Positions 53,885-64,000 of a DNA stretch of 64,000 nt are shown piece by piece. Where the stretch lies: contig JASEVX010000012.1 in NCBI GenBank assembly GCA_031761405.1, forward strand, positions 20,212,871 through 20,276,870. The letters run 5' to 3'. The notes beneath the pieces are model-generated. The model saw nothing but the letters and a program-made list of their open reading frames with translations. It made no database searches and was not told where the DNA came from. The first letter of the stretch is position 1. Every line of letters starts with the position of its first letter. Origin of the DNA: Serripes groenlandicus (lineage: Eukaryota; Mollusca; Bivalvia; Cardiida; Cardiidae). The translations under genes and the position numbers were made by a program.

Positions 53885-55320
53885 TATAAAAGTGAGTGTA
53901 AGCAAAATTTATCGATTATAATGAAGATGTTCAGATTTACTTTGAACAACAATTGTAATGAAGCATTATTTAACTGACTGTTGTTTTAATAGAAGATATC
54001 GTATGAAAAGAATATTTAATTTTTCAAAACGAAAAGGTCATATAATCCCTTACAGTTAATCGAAATGAAAACTGAGCACAACACTACTAATGGAACTTAC
54101 AGCATTAGGCTGAACACACGAGTCATTAAAATATACATGACATATGTTACGGGGATGTATAGATGTACACTATGTATAAGGGGATGTGAAAATAACAACA
54201 ATATTGCCCGGGTTATAATGAAGAATGAGATGAAGATGTTCTGATTTACTATGAACAGCAATTGGAATGAAGCAATATTTCACTGACTGTTGTTTGAAGA
54301 AAAGATGTTATATCAAAAGATATGGCTAATTCTCAAGACGACAAAAGAGTTTTGATCCTTTAGTTAATCGAAATGAAAACAGGCACGTCACTACTTTTGT
54401 TACTTATATAATGTATTTCCTATCTGAAAGGTCATTAAAAATCGGAAATGACATACATGTATATTACGTGGATTTATGGATACATAAGATGGTGATAATT
54501 TTATAAAACTAGTTTCTCGGATTATTACAAAATACATCGTATATCACGTGATCATTAACAATTGCGATACATATTCGTGTCACGAGAACCCAATAAACAC
54601 AATTTATTTCATCACGTTTCATCTGTAAAACAAAAGCGATCGTAGTAAGTGTTAAGGATGCCCCTTACTTAAAGGTCAGCAAAATGTTTCTTCTTTTTTG
54701 TCTATTGGTCGCTTTCTTCTGCAGGGCATGGTACATTAAGCTGTTTTATATATCTGTTTCCTACATATTATTGGGTAAACTTCCTTTAAGTTTTTCTCAG
54801 CTGTCTCAGTACTGTTTTAGTTAATGAGTTGGTGGTTTTAAAGGACATTACCGAAGCATTTCCACTTGTTCTGCTTCAAGAGTGAGGTCAAGTCTTCGTT
54901 ATGGCAAATGGACGGTACATCTCGAGCAAGACTTTTAGCATGCAAATAAATCATTAATAATCTAAAAGGGCTTGAGATCTTTAATTCGTGGTAAGACATA
55001 TGTCATTACTATGACACATATTATCAGTATGGGTGCAATACAACTTTTTGGGAAGTGCGGATTAACTTGATTTCTATCAATAACGCTCGTCTATGTCTAA
55101 TAATACCGTGATTATATTTACTTATAGACTTTCGATTTAAACAAATCGCGGAGGGCACATTTAAATTACGGTTTTACATTTTCGAAAGATTGGCCAAAAT
55201 GGTATTTATTGTTCTTTCTTTAACTTCAAACTTCTTATCCAATCTTAATGAAAGCTGCTGTGAACGTTTATAGGCATACAACCATGGTTGGTTGTACCAA
55301 CGAACTGGCCAAATCACTTT
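53885..55320. other. Intron 2 of pseudogene E
   Basis: It includes an imperfect tandem duplication of about 305 bp (about 53923-54130 and 54231-54430: 'GAAGATGTTCAGATTTACT', 'GTTAATCGAAATGAAAAC') related to 30530-30700 in gene C. No coding content was found. Confidence 0.55.
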
Positions 55321-55626
55321 TGTCGTTCCAGACGGGCGGGCGTATTTTGTGACAGTTTTGCACTCTTGTTTTTATTGCGGTCATCTCACAAAGATTATCA
55401 CAAACGACCCATTTCACGACAACAGCAATTTGATGTTTATTAAATTAATGTGTGATTTGCTTCTTTAAAATCATTTTCGTGTATTTTGTTCTATATAAGA
55501 TAGCTATCAAAAACGAAAATTTGCGTTTAAGATAATTTTGAAGTACATGTTTGAATAACTGCAGCTGTAAAACCTGTTTATTATCATTTTAATTTTCACT
55601 ATAGTCTGATCTGACATTGTTTGCAG

Positions 55627-55733
55627 GACTTTTAATAACACAATCACAGGAACACCCAAAACGATAATCTGACATGTGTAAAACGAGTCACTAATGTTAA
55701 TGACGAACACCCAGAGTTTAAGAAGCAATCGTA
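55627..55733 (+). pseudogene. Pseudogene E exon 3 (frameshift, truncated)
   Basis: Acceptor TTTGCAG is kept. A single-base loss precedes the linker region (VTNVNDEHPEF in the corrected register). The exon ends at TCGTAC, where intron-type sequence TTTTACAGAAAATATATCA begins. Confidence 0.72.
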
Positions 55734-56224
55734 CTTTTACAGAAAATATATCATAAAATAAAACTTACAGGCGACGACGACGATGCCAATGGTATCAAAA
55801 TAGCACGACTTTTTTTCTTCGAAAAACAAACAAGCTAATAACAATGCACAAATAACTAATAAAATGTATAATGGGTAGGTTACTAAAAATGACTATGTTA
55901 TAGGCTCTTCCGAGTACTCTGTGGGTGCTCAGGTTGATGGGGATATGCACATATGACCGTGTGCACGATCGGGGTCTTATGATGATAGAGGTATGGTCTT
56001 ATATAAAATATTTTTTTATATTTATTTCGTATCCAATTAATAGTATTGTTTTCTTAGTGAACTTTCTTTTGTTTGAAAATAATGGATGTACAAGTAACCA
56101 CATAATGGTTGAAACGAAGTGGTTGCCTGTCCGTACATCCAACAGTCAATCACATATTCATATAATGAAACATTGTCACACACACTGTTCTATCTGTATC
56201 AATATATTTAGATATTTATTTCAG

Positions 56225-56302
56225 ATACGAAAGTGTTGAACGTGTCAGCAACCGATAACGATGTGTCAGATCCGTTTAACAAGGTTGTGTACAGTTTCAA
56301 AG
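56225..56302 (+). pseudogene. Pseudogene E exon 4 (intact 78 bp)
   Basis: Acceptor TTATTTCAG and donor GTAAGT. It is close to gene A exon 4, with an extra change SIKG to SFKG. Confidence 0.75.
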
Positions 56303-56384
56303 GTAAGTGATATATACAAGTTGTATAAATCACGTTTGACGTCTACTTCCTGAAAACTCAATTAATACTCGCCTTGCTGGTGTT

Positions 56385-56480
56385 TGAAAATACGATAAGT
56401 CGACCATGATCTCACAAGAGTGGAACCCACAACATTATATCATGAAACATGTTTTATTCCAATTTTAGCTGCTGCATGCA
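56385..56480 (-). mobile_element. tRNA-headed SINE remnant in intron 4 of E
   Basis: 'CTCACAAGAGTGGAACCCAC' and 'GAAACATGTTTTATTCCAAT' match 860-920 in gene A. Confidence 0.5.
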
Positions 56481-56770
56481 TGCCATATCAATGAATTTTA
56501 CGGAATAGTTATATGTCATTGAGAGCGTAACCATAACTATTTTACATGTCTTGATAGGTAAAATGAGAGGGCATTGAGACAGCATATACTATTGACATTG
56601 TATTATCTTTTTAGAGTTGCCAATCATATTGAGCAATCCACATATCAAAGTTACTAGTTCGATAACTATACAATCAATAACTACGTGTCGATAGAACTCG
56701 CAAAAATAAGTATATGAAGAAGGTGATAATGATGACTTTCTATGACAATTTGACTATGTTTCTTTCACAG

Positions 56771-56800
56771 AAGGAGACGATATGGCAAGCCTCAAACCTT
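56771..56800 (+). pseudogene. Pseudogene E exon 5 remnant
   Basis: After TTTCTTTCACAG only AAGGAGACGATATGGCAAG and CCTCAAACCTTTA remain. They match two separate parts of gene A exon 5 (1210 and 1280). The following bases match A at about 1573, beyond the stop, so the CxxC and GPI signal are gone. Confidence 0.8.
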
Positions 56801-57079
56801 TAAGCATACTGATTTTTACAATGCAGTCATAGAAAATTACGATACATACGCGAATGCGAAATACATGTAACATGGACGTATACAATTTTCGAATCAGATG
56901 TCACAATTTTCATGATGTTTGTGATTTTCAGTCGACCGGAGCTTACTTTTGAAACAAAAATGCCTACTGTGACTGACGTCATTAAAACAATCTACATTGA
57001 AAAACATATATAAGAACAATGATTAATTCTCATAACTTATTAATATTCATAACAACGAAATATCAATATGGTGATGATG

Positions 57080-58330
57080 TCAAGCATAACATAATTTTAG
57101 AACTGTAGTTTTGAGTATGATATGTTGATGCATTAACATCCAGTTCTGAATATTATTCATTTGTTGTTTTTATTTTTTTAATTTTGTGTGTATTTTAAGA
57201 TTTTCTTATATTGATAGTACAATTCTAATGTTGTTTTACTTCTCTTTATTGTCATAAGTATCCTATATTATTCTACAAATGAGCAGCCCTAACACTACCC
57301 CTAACCCTAAAGTACGCGAATGCAAGTCGCCTGCGTTTTATAGTTTCAAATCCGCTCAGTCTGCACATTTGCTGGTAATAGTTGGTTGCTCTGTACCTCA
57401 TTAGTTTCCATTAAGGCTCGGTCATACTTTGTGTTCAACATCTGACGAAACTCTTTACAACTGTTGTCATACATATTCATCAAACGGGATTAAAGGTATT
57501 TGTGTCAAGGCATGTGCTTTGTAGGACGGATGCAGCAAGTGGTACTAAAGCAAGCCAGTCAGAAAACACACTTATGCACGACAAGCAGTTCTTCTTCTCT
57601 GTAGACATTGTGTGAGGAGAGAATTTGCTCAAAACGATCACATTCTCCCATTCCCTGAATGTTTTCAATTTTGTGTTAAGATGTTACATCCACTCTTGAG
57701 AGATGCACGATATTTTCTCTGTGATATTTGTTAAGCATTCTGTAATCTATCAAGTTGAATGTTAATATAATGAATGCCAGATTACAACTATATTTCGAGT
57801 GATTTGTTAATACATTAATAGCAAAGTGTGGAATTTTATTTTGTTCTTTAATCGCGTGTAATATTCTTTTCATAAATAGGGTCATACACAACTGATATTT
57901 TACAAACAGTGAATGAACATGATTAGTCTGTACATCCTCCGGTAATAGTTCTTGATTTGCATTTTTCTTTGGTAGCAACTATATAACTCATTTGTGTGTG
58001 TGTTTTAATTGGTGTGTTAAGAGATCTTGCATAATTATGTTGCCATTCCTAATAGGTTTTACTTCGCTTTTTCTTAAATATCTTTCGATTTCTTGACTTT
58101 TGAGTAATTACACAAACACGATGATTGACATTTTATAAACAGTGAAGGAATCTAGTAACTGTACTGATCCGCTGGTAACAGATGGCTAATCTGTCCCCCG
58201 TTAGTTTGAATGAATGCTTGATCAACTTCCTGTTCGACGATTGACATCAATCTTTGTGACTGCTGTAATACATGCGTACATCTTCAACAAGTGTGTCAAA
58301 ATGTATATATGTGAAGGAATGCGGTTGTCT
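57080..58330. repeat. Downstream repeats after pseudogene E
   Basis: Copies of the family 3' blocks lie near 57360, 57800, 57930 and 58160, collinear with 1840-3060. The frame at 57676-57978 is repeat sequence. Confidence 0.6.
57287..57311 (-). repeat. Interstitial telomere-like repeat, copy 2
   Basis: CCCTAACACTACCCCTAACC followed by CTAAA; one base differs from 2056-2080. Confidence 0.7.
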
Positions 58331-58519
58331 TGGGGCATCTGTTCGATGGGGTTTTGGATGTAAGACAGGCGGAAAGACAGAAAACCAGAAATAAGCTTTT
58401 TCCTTCATGGTTCTAATCTTCGGTGATGTCCGGATTATTGACGTTGGTATCTGAATTTGTATTTGAAACATTTTTTTTAACTCCATGTATTGATCAAACA
58501 TCTCCAAATTTTGGACTTT

Positions 58520-58875
58520 GTATATGTTTTATTTAAGTAAGCTTCAAGTCTAGTGTCCTTACAAAGAGTTTCAATAACTTGAAGTTGCTCCTGTAATTTA
58601 ACAATTACTTCAGCACAGTAAGCAATGTCATCTGCAGACATGAGACTCATAATGTCACGTCGTTCTTTCGAAACAAACATTCCAGAACCGCAAGAGTGTT
58701 GATGAATAACGAAAGGCAATTCGTTAATAAATAAAATAAAGAGTGTTGTACTTGTTATGTCCCCTTGTCGAATGCCGGTATTACAATGGAGGTAATTCGT
58801 TCTAAGACCGAAAACATTCTTGTTCTTGTGTAAGAATTTCCCTTTCAATCCCCTAAAGTCAAGACTGTGAAACAT
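58520..58875 (-). mobile_element. RTE-like LINE RT fragment, best preserved copy
   Basis: The minus-strand frame of about 130 codons holds GLKGKFLHKNKNVFGLRTNY, then YLHCNTGIRQGDITSTTLFI (RT motif B), LFINELP, SADDIAYCAE (catalytic motif with Y changed to S) and RLEAYLNKTYTKS. These are the palm motifs of RTE-type LINEs. There is no fingers domain, so it is dead. Its endonuclease partner at 59006 is on the other strand. Confidence 0.82.
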
Positions 58876-59005
58876 TCTAGAATGATAAATGATACAGTAG
58901 TCTGCAAACAGATTTACCTATTCCTTCAAAAATGCTTTACTGATATAGTTATGTAATATCACAACTCTAAACGAAACAGAAAGAACAGTTCAAGTAACCA
59001 AGGAT

Positions 59006-59775
59006 ATGACTAGGCATCGCTTTTATTTTCTAGGTTTGTGCATAGTAAGATGGACCAAAGCAGGCAATGTGACATTTGCGTCTTGCCATACTCTATTATT
59101 CTCTGGGACACCACATGAGAAAGACCGCAAGCAGAACCGGGTTCGATTGCTGCTTACAAACACAGTACAAAAATGTCTTCAAGAATAAGAAGCCACAAAT
59201 GACAGAACGATGAAAGCCAGGTTTCGCTCAACATTACAAGAGGAAACAATCATATAATGATATGCTCCTACAAACCAAGCACAAAGGATGAGTTCTTTTC
59301 ACAAAAACAGAGTGTGCTAGACAAATTACCAAAAAGAAATATCAATGCAAATGTCAAACAACATTTGTGATGATCTTTGCATCGGAGGCACCATATTTGA
59401 TCATAAAAAACATGTCAACAAGGTTACCTGGACATCACCAGACCAGTCTGTAAATAACCAGAAAGACTACAGTTTGATCTCTTTCAGATGGAGAAAGACT
59501 CTCACATATAATAGAGCTTACAGGGGAGCAGATATTGGATCGGACCATTAACTTCTTTAAGCTAAGATACATATCAAAATGGCAAGTAATCATAAGAGGG
59601 AGATTACGAACATCCACTTTTTGACAAATCTAAAGTAAAAACTCTACAATCGAGATTTCCACTGAACTTAATTACAGGTTACAAGCAATAGCAGACCTCG
59701 TAGGTGGCATTCTGGAGAAAAAGTGGGAGAGAATCAGAACATCATGCGGCGGATCAGTAAACCAAATAGGTCAGT
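59006..59775 (+). mobile_element. RTE/BovB-like LINE endonuclease fragment, copy 2
   Basis: It reads MTRHRFYFLGLCIVRWTKAG, then (59345 onward) DDLCIGGTIFDHKKHVNKVT, WTSPDQSVNNQKDYSLISF, RWRKTLTYNRAYRGADIGSD and H. IGGTxFxHK, TWTSPD and RGADxGSDH are conserved in APE endonucleases of these LINEs. A stop after SDH and frame changes inactivate it. Confidence 0.8.
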
Positions 59776-60180
59776 CAAATATTATGTCTAAATCAAAACT
59801 TAAACTAAAGAAATGTCATTATATATACACAATTACGATGATCAAACCTTGTTATTTATTCAAATTGCTTGAATTGTTGAATTTAAACGGAAGACATTAC
59901 AGTACACCTTCGTAGCTGAATTACAAAGACAAGACGTGCTTTACTTACCCTGGCATGACAAAGGTCATGTTGAATTCTTCACACTTTGCCGCATACAACA
60001 AATCTGCATCAGACGAATTTGAAAACATTAAGTGAAAAAAGGGATGCTTTATAAAAAAGAAATCCCATTCCTTGAATAAAATTTAAAACATGGTGGCAAA
60101 AGTGTAACTATTTCAATATGAGCAATTTTTCCTTACATCAAAATGCTTTCAAAGGTCGTCTGCTGCAGAGGCGTCGAATG

Positions 60181-61335
60181 CTCAAGTTGACATCGATATT
60201 GACATATATTTAGTACAGTTATGTGTAGTATGTATGATGATATTTCCTTGTGCTGTAAGGCTTAAGTTGACATCGATATGGACTCATAATTAGTTGAGTT
60301 ATATTAGGATGTCCGACGTTATTTCATTGTGCTGTAAGGCTTAAGTTGAGATCGATAGTTACTTGTAATTAGTTCAGTTATTTGTAGGATGTCTGACATC
60401 ATGTCATTGTGCTGTAAGGCTTAGGTTGACATCGACGTTGACTTATAATTAGTACAGTTATGTGTAGGATGTCCGACGTTATTTCATTGTGCTGTAAGGC
60501 TTAAGTTGACATCGACATTGACTTATAATTAGTTCAGTTATATGTAGGATGTCCGACGTTATTTCATTGTGCTGTTAGGCTTAAGTTGACATCGATAGTT
60601 ACTTGCAATTATTTGAGTTATGTGTAGGATGTCCGACGTAATTGCAGTGTGCTGTAAGGCTTAAGTTGACATATTTTATTCACATATACATGTATTTAGT
60701 TCAGTTATGTGAAGGATGTCCGAAATTATTTCATTTTGCTGTATGGCTTAAGTTGACATCGACATTTACTTATAATTCGTTCAGATATATGTAAGATGTC
60801 CGACGTTATTTCATTGTGCTGTAAGTCTTAAGTTGACATCGATAGTTACTTGTATTTAGTTCAGTTATTTATAGGATGTCTGACATTATGTCATTGTGCT
60901 GTAAGGCTTAAGTTGACATCGACATTGACTTATAATTAGTTCAGTTATAAGTAGGATGTCCGACGTTATTTCATTGTACTGTTAGGTTTAAATTGACGTC
61001 GATAGTTACTTATAATTATTTGAGTTATATGTAGGATGTCCAACGTTATTTCATTGTGCTGTTAGGCTTAAGTTGACATCGATAGTTACTTGTAATTATT
61101 TGAGTTATGTGTAGGATGACCGACGTAATTTCAGTGTGCTCCCTGGCTTAAATTGACATCGATAGTGACTTATAATCAGTGTTGTTATATGTAGGATGTC
61201 CGACGTTATTATATTGTGCTGTAAGGTTTAAGTTAATATTGATAGTGACTTATAATCAGTGTTTTTTTATGTAGGATGTCCGACGTTATTATATTGTGCT
61301 GTAAGGCTTAAGTTGATATCGATAGTGACTTATAA
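60181..61335. repeat. 80-bp minisatellite, copy 2 (about 14 units)
   Basis: Same units as 7981-9215, with one fewer. The missing unit lies among the first few (after the unit starting near 60255). Confidence 0.92.
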
Positions 61336-61364
61336 TAAATTAACAATATAAGCAGCTTATGTTA

Positions 61365-61515
61365 TTCACGCTTGATGTCTGATTCATGGGTACTAAACCA
61401 GTATTCGTTCCGTTTGCGTAGACAATCCCTAATAGGAAATCACGGGATTCGACCCCTGCACCTTTAATACGAAAGGCCGACGTTTTACAACTGTACCGCC
61501 GTTTAAATAGAATTT
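61365..61515 (-). mobile_element. tRNA-headed SINE remnant, copy 2
   Basis: It is the duplicate of 9245-9395, with a T to G change in CGTTTGC(G/T)TAGACAATC. Confidence 0.55.
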
Positions 61516-62594
61516 AGATTATAGGACATTCTATGGTTCAGATCCACAAGTACCTGTCAATTGTAAGAGCGAACGTGATCATTCAGAAAGCGTGGAACAA
61601 AAAAGTTAAGGAGCGCGCTATCGGGCTTAAGCGATAATATAACTATTTAGATTAACTGTCCAACATTACTCGCTGTGATTTGATTATATTTAATCAAACA
61701 AAACAAAACAAAATTGGCTACTTCTGCCTGTGTAAATCTTTTTAAATGACTTCTATTGTGAAGTGTGAATCTCAAAGATGAGTCGAACTAAAAGCACACC
61801 TGTTTGATCAACAACGCTTTTAATATAGATCATAACATGTCAAGTCGATCCGTAAAATATATCGATGAAATTGTCACCGAAATAAATGTCTCTTCTGTGG
61901 TAGATTAGTTTGCATATTTAGATATGTCTCAAATAGATATACCTCTGGAAAGACTAATGATTGGCCTTTTGGAGCTCAGGAGTTGCGAGGTAAGCATTAG
62001 TACTGACTCGTTTGTGTCAGGATAAATGGATCAGTATTACTGGTAATATACCAAGGAAACACCGTGGTATAGTTGAATAGAGGTGATGAGCGGTGTACGA
62101 CAACTTACAAATAAACTAATGATTGTGAGAATGAGAACGAAAAACTATTTTACCAAAGGGCTCATTAGAGACGATTGATATAATAAGCGAGTTCCTACGA
62201 AACTCATCAAAAGTTTGTCTGGAATCAGTCTCTTAGATAATTGTATTATTACAAAAGCAGCATTAAAATATTTTAATCTCTACTTAATTGAATAGTTCTC
62301 CAATTTCCGAACGACATTTCGGATTCCTACATACGTCTTGGTTGTTAGATTATATGTAATGTTAATGAAAGTACATGTAAAGTATGTAAATTTTTCTTCA
62401 TTAATGAGGTTTTTTTCCAATATATTCTAAAGTCACCAGTTCTTAAAAGCGATACGCTGAACATTGTGATATCAGCTGGAAATTGGATTCACTTATAAAT
62501 GCAAAGCACAAACTTTGCTTTTAAAACATTGCAATAAGTTTAATGAATTAAAGTATTAAAACAATGTCTAATGAACAGTTTGTGTTAATTCAAC

Positions 62595-63175
62595 TGTTGC
62601 AGGGTGATGCATAACAAGGTCAATTAACATGGAAAGTTATGTATTCATCCTGCGAAAGTTGTTGAATTTTCATTGATACAAACATGGTACCCCTAGATGT
62701 CTCAAACATATTGTATATGTAGATGTTTCGCCCCAGAATGTGAAAGGTCATGTTGTATTTTTTACCCTTTCCTATACAACAAACCTGCTGCCGAACAACA
62801 AGGTCAATGTGCATGGAAAGTAACGATAAACATACATCCAGCGATAGATGAGTCCACGGACGATAACACACCATCTCTAGATGGTTGAATCACAAACAAT
62901 GCCCTGGCATGTCGAAGGTCATGTTGTATTCTTAACCCTTACCATATACAACAAACCTGCAGCCGAACAACTAGGTCAAGTTACATTGAAAGAAACGATG
63001 AACATACATCTTGCGATAGATGATTATTGTCCACGGACGTTAACATAACATCCCTAGATGGCTGAATCACAAATAGTTAGATGTACATGCCTGATACTGG
63101 CAGACAAAGGTCAAGCTGTATTCTTACACCTGTCCCATATACAACAAATCTGAAGCAGACAACATTAAGGCAAAA
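62595..63175. repeat. Tandem ~188-bp repeats with AGGTCA half-sites, copy 2
   Basis: It matches 10480-11060. A 5-bp deletion at about 62850 removes AATAATG-like bases present near 10731. Confidence 0.75.
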
Positions 63176-63659
63176 ATATAAATGAATAAACAATTGTTTT
63201 CTAAAAAAAGAATTGAAAACAATGTGACTATTGGAGAAATTGCTCATAACACGCAATTTCTCCTTATACCCCATTGTTTTCAAAATACTTCTGCTTCAGT
63301 GACGTCAGCAAACGTTGGAAATGCATACGTTTCAGGTAAAACATAGACCTTTAACATGCATCGTGTTATAATTTTCTAATATGACTTTTACTATCTACAA
63401 AATGACCGACGTCAGTGGAAAACTGTTCGTATTTACTTTCAGACTGTTTGCTATTTAAAATACTATCTAGGAGGTCATTACCTAATCAGTGTGCAATGAG
63501 GCTTAAGCAGACTACTAACTTGACTTATTGATAGGTCAGTTATATACGGTATATACACAAGTATGTTGCCGACGTTATTTCAAAGCTATGATTCTATCTT
63601 ATAATCATAATATAAATATATTTTAAATAAATTGCGAAAAAAAACTAGCTCATACTAAT

Positions 63660-63830
63660 CATGTTCGATGCGTGATTCCTGTGTACTAAACGAGTACTCG
63701 TGCCGTTAATGTGGAAGGAACCATATTACAGAACTCGCTCAACACGGGACTCGACATCTGGACGTTTGGTACGAAAGGCCGACTCTTTACAACTGTATTT
63801 ATCGCCAAAAACAAGCGGAATGTGGGTTAA
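63660..63830 (-). mobile_element. tRNA-headed SINE remnant, copy 2
   Basis: It corresponds to 11555-11705 but is clearly more diverged from it than the sequence before 63480 is from copy 1. Confidence 0.5.
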
Positions 63831-64000
63831 ATGCATTTTAGATTACAAGACATCATATAGGTATTATTATGATTAAGAGCATATGTGAACATTTAGGATG
63901 CATGGAACAGTGTTAAGGAGTTCGAAATAGTTTTTAAAGAATAATATACATATTTAGATTAACCCTCATCATCACGCTCAATGATTTGATTATGTATTGA

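Larger units (their letters stand above)
53391..56800 (+). pseudogene. Gene E: hybrid mini-cadherin pseudogene
   Basis: Exon 1 (53391-53446) keeps ATG (MSIRISLITIFSVCCNLYK), but its donor is ATAAGT. Only the 3' half of exon 2 remains (about 53756-53864: TQNVSDRFSIAPNGTLSSAT to KLDYENIEKAYSIKI). Exon 3 (55627-about 55733) lacks one base in the ACACCCAAAACG tract, still spells NDEHPEFKKQSY in the shifted frame, and then breaks off into intron sequence. Exon 4 (56225-56302) is intact (DTKVLNVSATDNDVSDPFNK). Exon 5 (56771-56800) is reduced to about 30 bases by two deletions. The 5' half resembles gene C and the 3' half gene A, with the join near 55733-55765. Confidence 0.82.
55760..64000. repeat. 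Segmental duplication, copy 2
   Basis: It is collinear with 1-11885 (see that entry) and continues past the window end. From about 63860 to 64000 it resembles 36940-37035 more than the matching part of copy 1. Confidence 0.9.

Noticed and set aside
58477..58875. Considering the 132-codon frame as a functional gene
   Set aside because: It is a partial LINE RT with a mutated catalytic motif and no other domains, and it lies in a duplicated block where the other copy is full of stops.

Overview
This window is eukaryotic. It is AT-rich, intron-rich and crowded with SINE, LINE and DNA-transposon remnants, and no open reading frame exceeds about 130 codons. The repeats point to a bivalve mollusc, probably a clam-like heterodont: tRNA-headed SINEs carrying the 'GGGTTTAACGCC...ATATCACGGCGG' core, a repeat with 'GATCAGCAT...CTGATCAGGATGTGCACTGTTC', and long runs of lineage-specific tandem repeats. 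That placement is recalled from general experience of such genomes and was not searched.

The real genes form a tandem array of one small five-exon family. I reconstructed it by matching exons between copies and checking splice sites and reading phase by hand. Each intact gene encodes a secreted protein of about 243-244 residues: a signal peptide, two cadherin (EC) repeats with a DVNDE(H/R)P calcium linker, a CxxC pair, a Ser-rich stretch and a short hydrophobic C-terminus with nothing after it. The last feature looks like a GPI-attachment signal rather than a transmembrane receptor. Intron phases are 1, 2, 1, 1 in both complete genes. The array, all on the + strand, is: gene A (only exons 4-5 inside the window, 673-1448); gene B (complete, 13451-22485); gene C (pseudogene, 29853-32591, exons 1-3 only); gene D (complete, 40428-45709); gene E (pseudogene, 53391-56800, a C-like front half joined to an A-like back half).

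The spacers are also paralogous. After each gene comes a degenerate series of downstream repeats, then a SINE, an AT-rich stretch, a reverse-transcriptase fragment on the minus strand and an endonuclease fragment of an RTE-like LINE on the plus strand (present in the A and E spacers and decayed in the C spacer; the D spacer keeps only the RT piece). Upstream repeats and a conserved short promoter block (TATA-like box, then GTTTACAGTAG about 30 bp later) lie just before each first exon. The flank after A (1-11.9 kb) and the flank after E (55.76-64.0 kb) are two copies of one segmental duplication. They include an 80-bp minisatellite that differs by exactly one unit, and a roughly 4-kb block of very high identity bounded by much more divergent sequence.

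Mobile elements have modified individual introns. Intron 2 of B holds most of a CR1/L2/Jockey-like LINE. Intron 2 of D holds a hAT element with a perfect 8-bp target-site duplication and a BED-finger remnant. Intron 3 of D holds a DNA element with long inverted arms. A SINE upstream of D has an identifiable empty site in a tandem copy next to it. I saw no convincing functional tRNA, rRNA, CRISPR or bacterial-type operon. Most other open frames are repeat-derived or shadows.
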